From Dicyema japonicum (lineage: Eukaryota > Dicyemida > Rhombozoa > Dicyemidae), in assembly GCA_011109175.1 (NCBI GenBank), contig RDEW01000020.1:557273-621272 (forward strand): a stretch of 64,000 nucleotides of DNA, in the 5' to 3' direction. Below, in pieces: positions 55,621 to 64,000 of the stretch. The notes beneath the pieces are model-generated. The model saw only the letters and a program-made list of their open reading frames with translations. It was not told where the DNA came from and ran no database searches. Each line of letters begins with the position of its first letter. Position 1 is the first letter of the stretch. A program made the position numbers and the translations under genes.

Positions 55621-56537
55621 ATGTCTTTGTTATCTAGAAGTAAGCTTTCTCAATCTGTGCTTAAGAAGGATGATAATTACTGCAATATTATGTTCGATAG
55701 GAGAGTTATTAGGGGAAATACTTATGCTCTCCCTTTAATACAACATAAAATACACTCCAATCCAATTAAGAGGAGACCAAAGGTGAGGGAAGTTTCCCCT
55801 CACCCTGTTGAAGGCAGAATACATGTTCCCATTCAAACTGAACTATATTTGGAAGAGTTGGCTGACTGTGTTGAGGAGGTTGAAGCACAAATACAGACTG
55901 ATGCTTTCATTGATCGTCCTGCCAGTCCCTTATTTGTTCCTTCCAAGACTGGGATGGACAAGTGTACTCAAATATATGAGGGAGATGTATGTTTGGGTGT
56001 TATTTGTTCAGCTTTTCGACTTTGACATTGAAGTGGTGCCTGTCCTACAAGTCTTGATTGGGAAGACGATTGAGCAGTCATTGTTGGAGGTCATGGAAGA
56101 GGAAGAACTGGCCAATCTGGAGAGCCAACAGAGAAGATTTATGCAAATCAGGGACGCCGAGTTGGTTGAGCAACAAAGACTAGAGGAACAGGATCGTAGA
56201 TATCGGGAAGAGAAGGTAATCATAGTCATACACCTCTAGGAGAGGAGAATAAACCAACAGCGGGAGATACTCCAACAGGAAGAGGAAACAGCCAGAAAGA
56301 TAGCAGCACGAGCCTTTGCATCGAGTTATTTGTCAGATTTGGTGCCATCAGTGTTTGGAAGTCTTCGTGAAAATGGGTATTTTTATGACCCCGTGGAAAG
56401 AGGTGATGATTATTGTTAGTAGAGAACTGGAGCGTGTTTGTCTCCCTGTGCTGATGAGGATGGTTTGTGACAAATTGGAGAGTGATGACATTGTAAGACA
56501 AATAGTGGAGGACATGATTATAAATGAAAGTAACTAA
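55621..56537 (+). CDS. RSPH3: Radial spoke head protein 3 (RSPH3)
   Basis: Stalk protein of axonemal radial spokes, needed for ciliary motility, with an A-kinase-anchoring role. Exons 55621-55986, 56012-56215, 56240-56402, 56425-56537; introns of 25, 24 and 22 nt, all GT...AG. Splicing restores the family signature: IQTDAFIDRPASPLFVPSKT, GMDKCTQIYEGD joined to LFDFDIEVVPVLQVLIGKTI, EQSLLEVMEEEELANLESQQ, RRFMQIRDAELVEQQRLEEQ, and YFYDPVER joined to ELERVCLPVLMRMV. About 281 residues, essentially the conserved core; vertebrate and algal proteins are about 500 or more. N- and C-terminal extensions are absent. Intron 2 carries an in-frame TAG, so splicing is required. Confidence 0.95.
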
Positions 56538-56583
56538 TAATAATTACTAATATATTAATTTGTGGTAAATTTATTAGAGAAAA

Positions 56584-57191
<608 letters not shown>

Positions 57192-57304
57192 ATAATTTAC
57201 TGAGGGATTAACAGTCAGCAAATATTATTTTTACACAATTTATTCCCCTTTTGGAATATCATTAAAGATTGCAAACTCGAAACAAAACAGCACTCACTGA
57301 CACC

Positions 57305-57380
57305 GGGATCACTTAATTAGACGATAACTTTTTCCTGTGTTCCCGGGTTATAATAATCAAATTATTAATAATTGTGTGGA
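57305..57380 (+). mobile_element. LINE-A-type 3' tail, orphan
   Basis: CCGGGATCACTTAATTAGAC, then TTCCTGTGTTCCCGGGTTA and ATAATAATCAAATTATTAAT resemble LINE-A tails. No coding part upstream, so this is a very short 5' truncated copy. Confidence 0.45.
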
Positions 57381-57429
57381 AACTCATAATTTCTATAACT
57401 AGTATTATCTCCCTAACATTATCAAAACT

Positions 57430-58650
57430 TTTTTAAAAACTTGTAGTCCGGACCTCCCACAAGCGGATTTTCAACACTGTTTTCGTCCTGGAAAATCCAC
57501 CACCATTTTAACCACACTATCCTAATTCATAGTCGATGGATTTAATACCACCCCACCACACATGCGAACTACAATGGTATCAATATAAACAAAGCTTTCG
57601 ACACAGTCCCAGAGAAGCTTCTAATTGGGAAGATTTTTAATTTGAAAGTTTGTCCGAACCTAAAGCTGTGGTTGGCCAACCTTCTCTCCGGACGACGTGG
57701 GAGAGTCGTCTGCGAGCATCTTAGATCGAGATCACTACTACTACCTTACGGACTACCCAAAGGTTCTCCGCTTTCTCCGACCCTTTTCAGTCTTTTCCTC
57801 CAAGACCTAACAAATTACGAGGACGAAAATTTTGTGTTATTATCCTACGCAGACGATTTAATAATTGCAACACGCAATCGATCCACGCGAGTTGTATCCT
57901 CTAATGCCCAGGCGAGAGTGAACACTATGATTGGTTGACTGATAACCGACTAACTATTTCTACCGAAAAGATAATATGTACGCTTATCACTTCAGACCGT
58001 CGATTAAAAAAAGATCCAAGAATTTCCATTGGTCCTGTAGAGATACCAGTAACAAGGTCTCCTTCAATTCCTGGAGTAATGTTCGACGGGCTATTGAATT
58101 TCAACTCACATGCGAGGAAATTCCTCACTAAAGGTGCAGAAGTTGAATGTTGTACGCGCGCTTGTCCGGTAGACTCCTTTGAATTTGGATGCTTCTGCTG
58201 CAACTATCTACCGACAAACTATCACCCCAGCTGTGGAGGATGCCTCTGTTGCACGGAGATTAGCGTTATCAGAGACTACGCTTCACAGAATCAATTCAAT
58301 ATACCGGAAAACTATATTTATGATGGGCCCTCATTCTGGATCAATGGTTAATCCCTTACTCGCGGAAGCTACGACCCGTAGTCAGGGAACCGGATTCCTT
58401 CAAGTCTGTACGGAGGAAGGAAACCCACTTAGCTTGTCCTTTTCCAATACAAAAGAAAGTCGATTGTTTAGAAAGTTCCCCTCCCCAATCGGATTCCTCT
58501 GCAAGGATGAGAGAAGGCTCTTTCGAACGGTAATGGGAACAATGGGAGACCACAGACTCTGGATAGCTTGTTTGATCGGGAACTGGGATTAACTAACTTC
58601 CTGAAGTTGTTCTGTCTTTCTTTCTCGGTGATTTCTGGGTTTCTAAATAA
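57430..58650 (+). mobile_element. LINE-A-like RT, motif A to C-terminus
   Basis: FRPGKSTTILTTLS (57485), INKAFDTVPEKL (motif A, 57585-57620), LKLWLANLLSGRRGRVVCEH, LPYGLPKGSPLSPTLFSLFL (motif B), LLSYADDLIIATRN (intact motif C), then in a new frame DNRLTISTEKIICTLITSDR, RISIGPVEIPVTRSPSIPGV and NSHARKFLTKG; a third frame from 58179 encodes a C-terminus. Three frame breaks. The DVxxG-type order and YADD place it with LINE-A, but divergence is large, so it may be a sister family. Confidence 0.8.
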
Positions 58651-58689
58651 ATATGTAAAGAATATACAATAAATGCGGGTATAAGCCAA

Positions 58690-58995
58690 TAATCATGGAG
58701 GTAATGGAGTCTCATTGGAGTCTATTCGGGAATATTCTGAGGACGGAATTGGCATCCCCGACGAAAAGAGCCATAGAGGATTACTATCTTTGTTAAGAAG
58801 GTCATTTATGTCGAAGACCTAATATTGCCAGTCGTCCCTTCAAAAGAATCTGAAAAATATTAAAAAAACAACTCGAATCTCCGACGACCTGGAAATAACA
58901 GAGGAGCGTGGAATAGATTAACATTTAAAATTGATTTATTTGCTGAAAATGCGTGAAAGTACTGATAATAGTATTATTTGTATTTACTGACTCAT
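58690..58995 (+). mobile_element. LINE-B C-terminal scrap
   Basis: SHWSLFGNILRTELASPTKR then AIEDYY, and RRPNIASRPFKRI near 58820, match the WRLFGHVLR...RAMEDYY...RGRP order of other LINE-B C-termini. Stops follow. Confidence 0.6.
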
Positions 58996-59089
58996 ATAAG
59001 TTAATAGTTAACTAATTAAGTGTAAATAGTTCACAGGGTCGTAGAAACAGGAATCTCCCAATATCACACACAACTCGATTCAGAACCAT

Positions 59090-59270
59090 AGGAAAGGGAA
59101 TAAAGTGTCCAGTAGTAAAAACTCCTCCAATGGAGTGGGAGAGAGCAAATGATTTTTAAGTGATACCTTATTCCTTGACGTCATCTGAGAAAGATGGATC
59201 AAATGACGCAATTTTAATAGAAAAGAGGAATAAAAGAAAAGGAAGAGAAACGTTCTACCGAGTAACCAGT
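59090..59270 (-). repeat. S1 repeat fragment, reversed
   Basis: AAACTCCTCCAATGGAGTGG, GACGTCATCTGAGAAAGATG and GATCAAATGACGCAATTTTA match the S1 core in reverse (compare 53215-53290). Confidence 0.55.
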
Positions 59271-59295
59271 ATGACATGGGCTGAAAGTTGATAAC

Positions 59296-59484
59296 TATGA
59301 TGAGGTTACAAGAGTTACTAATCATCTTATTTCAAGAGGCTCTGAACTCGGAGGTGACGTCGAAGAGGAACCAAGAGAAATAGCTGTCTTGTCTAGTGAT
59401 TTGCTTTCTCAAGTAGTATACGAGGGGAACAGTGAGGGTGATACAAAGGGCCAATCCCCAAAGAGGAGAATTCAGCTTGCATAG
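59296..59484 (+). other. Orphan coding-like segment
   Basis: A 60-codon open stretch ending at a TAG at 59480 (RVTNHLISRGSELGGDVEEE, PREIAVLSSDLLSQVV, PKRRIQLA) looks coding by composition but has no ATG, intron boundary or family match. It may be the end of a dead gene or transposase. Confidence 0.3.
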
Positions 59485-59726
59485 TGTTAATTACAATTGA
59501 TTTTCTTTAATTTTATTAAAAATAATAATTAACCCAAGAACACCAATAGTTAATTTAATTACTAAATATTTATTTTATAAGGAAAAAGGAAAAAGAATAG
59601 TTAATTTTAATTCAGCTGTTGGGAGATGCACAAGCTATTCCCACGGACAACAGCCAACGAGAGCCTCTCCTTGAGCCATCTCGTCTCACGAAGATCACCA
59701 GTTTTGTCAGTTAGCAGTTTTCCCAA

Positions 59727-61535
59727 ATGGTTCAGGAACTTCAGCGTTTTATTACTAAATTAGGTGAGTATTATAAAATGTTGATTATTAATAATAATAA
59801 ATATTAATATCCATAGTAATGGAATCAGTATTAAATCAGGAATTAACAAGTCTATATAGTTATGATTATATTAATATATAGTGCCCAAGCAAATGAACAA
59901 AGTCCTCAGTAAAACAGAATACAGGGATTGTCTACTCAAACAAATATCACAAAACAGAGAAAATAAAAAAAGGAATTAATATTATAATTATCACAGAGAA
60001 AGGGATTCACGAATGAGTCGCCATTACTGGCTCTGTGGATCCTGAGAAAGAGCCCACCAGACTAAGAAATTTGGGTGATCCCGTTGACTACTCTATACGA
60101 ACAGTGAATCAAATAACTGGTAAACCTGGAGAACTAAGTTTACTCAAACAACCACTATATGGACAAAAATCAAATATTATGGAAGTAGAATCATTAAAAA
60201 TTGATGCAATTGATCCACCAAAATACCAAATAGCAAACCAAGGGGACGAAATTGTTAATTCACTGTCTTCGATTCTCCACAGACCTCACAGAATTACTGG
60301 ATTTGAGCAATCACTGTATATGTGTCATTAATAGTAGAACACCAATCATTTGTGGAGTAACCCAAGAAGTACCAAAAGTGAGTGTTCCAATCCAATCAAG
60401 TCCTCAGGCAAACTTGCAATTGTAATATTTAATAATATATTTAGATCGACTAATAATTCATATGATAGACATAAATATACAACAGCCTTAATAAATCAGG
60501 TTATTTAGTGGGAGTATGTTAGATTAAAGATAATAATGAACGAAAGAGACTTCAAATGGAGAATGAAATTAGGTTATAGGAATTTATTACATATTAGACA
60601 AGATGTTCTAACACAAATTGAATTTGATAAGAATAGTCCTTGGGGGAGGGAGGGGGCTGGAGCTCCTGTGAAGGATAAACTTCAAAGTAATGATGGTTAT
60701 ATAATTAGACATACTTACCACAACCAGTGTACAAAATATACCTCCACAAAAGCCACCAGTCCAAACTAATGCATATGGAGAAGTTACATTCGCTAGAGGA
60801 GGTCATTCTATATTTGGAACCCCAAAGGTTGGCTTACTATTTGATTTCAGACTGACCTGGAAAAGCTAACAGCCAAAAGATACCGAAATGAGTTGGAGAA
60901 ACAGGTATGCTTGTAATCAAAATGAGGATTGCTGATCAAAGGACAGCGAAAAAGGTAGAAATGGAAAGACTGAAAGCTGAAGAGGAAAGAGAAATTAGAC
61001 GAATGAAGGAATACAACGAACAAATATGGCATAGGGAAGAAGAGGAACGTAAAATCAAAACAGAGAAAGTGTCATTTACTTTAACATTCAGGAACGAGCA
61101 CGTGTTGAGGGAATTCAACAACAATTGGAGATGAAACGACATGCATTGGAAGATAGAAAAAAGTCAGTATACCTATCAGACCGGATTCCAGCAGGAGAAA
61201 GGGTACGTGTTCAACCGAGGAGTGAGAAGCTAGTCGTAGTGGAGCGTGAAAAACGTAATAATGATATAATTGTTAGAGAATAAATTATTGTCTAGATTGG
61301 AAGAATTTAGAAAGAGACTGAATGGAAAGAAGAGAGAAATAGAAAGTAACAAGAAAGAAGAATATACGGAAGGGGCGGATGTATTGTGGAAGGGTTCGAA
61401 TACAACACTGACAAATGAGAAAGATTACGAAATTTTATCAGATTTTTGGAAAATATCCGAATCGACAGGTGATATGAGTGAAGTAATGGAGGTGAGTTAG
61501 TTTGGTTAATTACTTAGAATAGATAGATGAGATAC
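59727..61535 (+). CDS. CSPP1-like centrosomal/ciliary coiled-coil protein (tentative)
   Basis: About 500 residues over roughly 14 exons with 19-29 nt introns (for example 60422-60444 and 60500-60522). Exon peptides: NKVLSKTEYRDCLLKQISQN, LRNLGDPVDYSIRTVNQI, RLQMENEIRQDVLTQIEFDK, NSPWGREGAGAPVKDKLQ, KLTAKRYRNELEKQ, VEMERLKAEEEREIRRMKEY, RLEEFRKRLNGKKREIES. The PWGREGAGAP block and the repeated YRxxLxxQI / Glu-Arg-rich helices recall CSPP1-type spindle-pole proteins; identification is from memory of motif style and not certain. Two joins are irregular: near 59975-60035 no GT donor is visible, and at 60905-60927 a frame-keeping intron needs either a GG end or a 14-nt GT...AG intron (60913-60926). 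Ends near TAG 61533 after a 26-nt intron, or TAG 61498. Confidence 0.6.
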
Positions 61536-61539
61536 CAAA

Positions 61540-61955
61540 TAAAGGATTGGTTAAACAAATGAAGAGTTTGAGACATAAAAGTAATGATTGATTAATAATT
61601 GTAGTATTGGATATGGAATATGATAATAAATTATAGTTTATTTTTTTATTATTTTAGTTATTTGAATGATAAACAAACTGATCAAGATTATTCATGGTTA
61701 AATCCTGCTAAATTTGACATTTAAATAACATTTCCTTATTCCCCCATCAGTGCCTAATAGATTAAGATTATTACATCAAACAGATAGGGAAGATCGATGC
61801 TCTTATTGACATTGAGAGCAATCACATGACTCCACAAATAATCTATTATAAATCAATAATTTAATTTTAAATAATTATTATCTGTCAGTGAAATTGAAAA
61901 GTACGGAACGCAAATGTTTCGACCAGTTCGCCTTTTGCAGAGGGAGTTTAACCTA
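61540..61955. other. Gene-free AT-rich stretch
   Basis: Nothing recognised. Confidence 0.35.
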
Positions 61956-61959
61956 CGAA

Positions 61960-63660
61960 TATTTGTATTCACGACAGTCAAGGAATAAATGTATTGGATA
62001 ATAAAGAAAACACTGAGATTATTGCCGAACATTTTTCAAGACTTTTGAATGAAAATGAAACCCCATATGTAGAGCTATTTGAGAAATCACCAAGAAGCCT
62101 GAATCTACCGATATCTACAGAGGAAACTCATCTGGCAATCATTAAATTAAACAACAACAGGCAGCGAGACCGGACAACATACATGGAGAAATGATCAAGT
62201 ATGCACCAGGCGAACTGACAACCCTCATTACAAAGATTTTCAATAAGGTATTTGAGACGCATTCCCCCTTGAAACTTGGTGATGGAATTTTGATTCCTCT
62301 GCATAAACCAGAAAAGAGCAAGGGACCGAAAAAAAATCTAAGACCTGTGATATTACTGGGATCATTGAGGAAGATACTATCTCTGATAACCCTTAGTCGG
62401 ATATCTTCTGATATTTATGAATTTTTGTCGCCGTACAGAGTAGGTTCAGAAAGGGACGCTCGACCGCAGATGCTGTTTGGTCCCACAGGTAGATATGTGC
62501 CACGTGTCAACGATACAGGAGTGATTTTAAGATTTTGGGAGTGGACATGTCCAGTGCGTTTGACATTCTCAACAGAAAAACATTGTTGGACGTTGCTGGG
62601 AGTTTTCTTGATGAGGATAACATAAGACTTGTCCGTTTCCTATTATCAAACACTGAATTAACTTTATAAGTTGGGAACACAACATCGAAGCCTATTCGGA
62701 CAACATTGGAATACTCAGGAGACTCTCTATCTCCGGTTCTATTCGTCGTATACCTGGAAGCGGCATTGAGAGCTCTTATAACAAAATGTGAAGGATGCAT
62801 GCCGATGGAGATTATATATGCAGATGACATAGATTTTGTGTCAGAAAATGATCTGGAACTTGGACTTGCTTTAGAGAAAATCCCTGGAGAATTTAAGAAT
62901 TGGTCTGCGAGTTAATCAGGAAAAGACTGAACACATAGGAATCACAAGGGAAATAAAATATATTGATGAAAATTGGAGGAAAAAAAGGAAATTGGGATCT
63001 TTTCTTGGTGATAGTGAGGACATGATGTATAGAAGCCACTGCCATGTATAAGAAAATGCAGAAGATATGGAGTCGACTAAAACTAATAAAAACAAATCTA
63101 AGAATAAGACCTACAACGCATATATAAAGCCTGTGCTTATGTACAACTCGGGTACATGGAGGGTCACAAAGTTAGAGCTTAAGAAAATGTATATATTTCA
63201 TCGAAAACAATTACGCAATTTAATGGGCCTAGGTTGGCACAAGAAGATTTCAAATAAGAAATTATGCTCTGTGGCACAATCGAAGCCAATAAGCATCGAC
63301 AATATTGAATCAAGATAGAGACTGTTTGGGCACGTGCTTAGAATGGACATAAACGCCCCTGCAAATATAATAATGGACAATTACTTTAACAATGAGAACA
63401 AACCATCATTCAGAGAAGACCCAGTCGCGGGATAATAAAGTTAAAATTTCAGTTAATTGTACTTTATTTAAAAATCACTCTACCCGTGGCTCTGAACAAG
63501 GATCTTAATGGAATTGGAAGAAAACTTAAATCTGCAGAAGACCTAGAAGATCTAAGGACAGATGCACAAAGCAGAGGGCGATGGAGATGCCTAGTGAAGC
63601 AGATTTTGAAACGTGTGGCACAAACGAGACCTTAGTTAATATAACGTTTATTGGTTTTGT
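61960..63660 (+). mobile_element. LINE-B, RT to C-terminus, decayed
   Basis: NTEIIAEHFSRLLNENETPY (61997), MIKYAPGELTTLITKIFNKV, KKNLRPVILLGSLRKILSLI, then broken motif A (GVDMSSAFDILN in one frame near 62540), LEYSGDSLSPVLFVVYLEAA (motif B) and IIYADDIDFVSENDLELG (intact motif C, 62808-62860), KLGSFLGDSEDMMY, AYIKPVLMYNSGTWRVTK, FHRKQLRNLMGLGWHKK, LFGHVLRMDI and a C-terminal RGRWRCLVKQILKRVA (63580-63620). It gives the order of blocks for the family; frameshifts and stops abound. An AT-rich insertion interrupts about 63430-63480. Confidence 0.85.
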
Positions 63661-63779
63661 GAAAGTGCTTTTAATAATAATAATCTATTATCTGTCATAA
63701 TAATTTGTTTTGACACAACTTAACATACACCATTGCCCTCCATAGCCACTTTTAGTGAAGTATCAGTGTTTATTCTCCC

Positions 63780-64000
63780 ATTATCACTAAACAGATTATA
63801 ATTCTTCTGTTTATCAAGGAGTCTTTTAACGAACTGCTTCCTGGGATCCCGACTGTGTTAGTTGATAAATTGTATTTCCTCGGATGCCCACTCAGCGAAG
63901 AAGAACTCAAGAACCATCTACTTTCAAAAATGAAGAATTAACACACCTTGCGAAATGATTGTTATGTCTCGACTCTCATACATCCTTCTTCCTAATGAGA
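63780..64000 (+). mobile_element. LINE-C RT fragment, runs off the window
   Basis: Reads FNELLPGIPTVLVDKLYFLG, CPLSEEELKNHLLSKMKN, then in a shifted frame MSRLSYILLPNE. This is the segment just after RT motif C in LINE-C (LPG...L.LLG.PL). The element continues beyond 64000. Confidence 0.65.

Overview
The window looks like nuclear DNA of a small, AT-rich animal genome, most likely a dicyemid mesozoan (Dicyema-like). The evidence is the gene structure. Recognisable animal genes (MEX3, Rho GTPase, aspartate aminotransferase, RCAN/calcipressin, radial spoke protein 3, KLF-type zinc fingers) are broken by introns of only about 20-28 nt, nearly all GT...AG, and removing them restores the family alignment. 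Very short introns of this size are the published hallmark of dicyemids; the species assignment is inference. A ciliary gene (RSPH3) fits a ciliated animal. No bacterial, CRISPR or plasmid feature is visible.

Layout. 1-8.6 kb: decayed non-LTR retrotransposons (called here LINE-A to -F) and a SINE-like repeat. 8.6-9.4 kb: MEX3-like KH protein (-). 9.4-18.5 kb: more LINE relics and an internally deleted hAT element with TIRs and TSD. 19.7-20.4 kb: Rho GTPase (-) with two introns lacking an AG end. 20.8-22 kb: a MITE, a tRNA-derived SINE with a 15-bp TSD, and a second SINE-like repeat. 22.4-25.4 kb: long coiled-coil gene (+). 26.4-27.8 kb: aspartate aminotransferase (+) with three single-base frame breaks. 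29-31 kb: LINE-A (-). 31.5-32.4 kb: unrecognised coiled-coil gene (+). 32.4-35.6 kb: LINE-B wreck with tandem repeats. 35.9-36.2 kb: small coiled-coil gene. 36.3-43.2 kb: SINE, LINE-C, an R2/NeSL-like LINE, a pogo relic and a MITE. 43.8-44.1 kb: small possibly prenylated protein (-). 44.2-45.6 kb: SINE plus LINE-B endonuclease. 46.9-49.3 kb: a convergent gene pair (acidic-repeat/coiled-coil protein, and a BAR-like/SH3 protein). 49.4-54.8 kb: LINE relics. 55.1-57.1 kb: a tight cluster RCAN > RSPH3 < KLF, with 20-46 nt between coding regions. 57.3-59.3 kb: LINE/SINE. 59.7-61.5 kb: a CSPP1-like centrosomal coiled-coil gene. 61.9-64 kb: LINE-B and a LINE-C running off the end.

The genes are single-copy host genes with no evident shared pathway. 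They are packed at gene-dense islands (46.9-49.3, 55.1-57.1 kb) inside a sea of dead retroelements. Several LINE 3' ends and one SINE group share a related tail (GGGATCAC...ACGGTGGTTTTGG...AATAAA), suggesting that the SINE was mobilised by LINE-A machinery. An AAACCACAA element lies just upstream of four gene starts and may be a promoter element.
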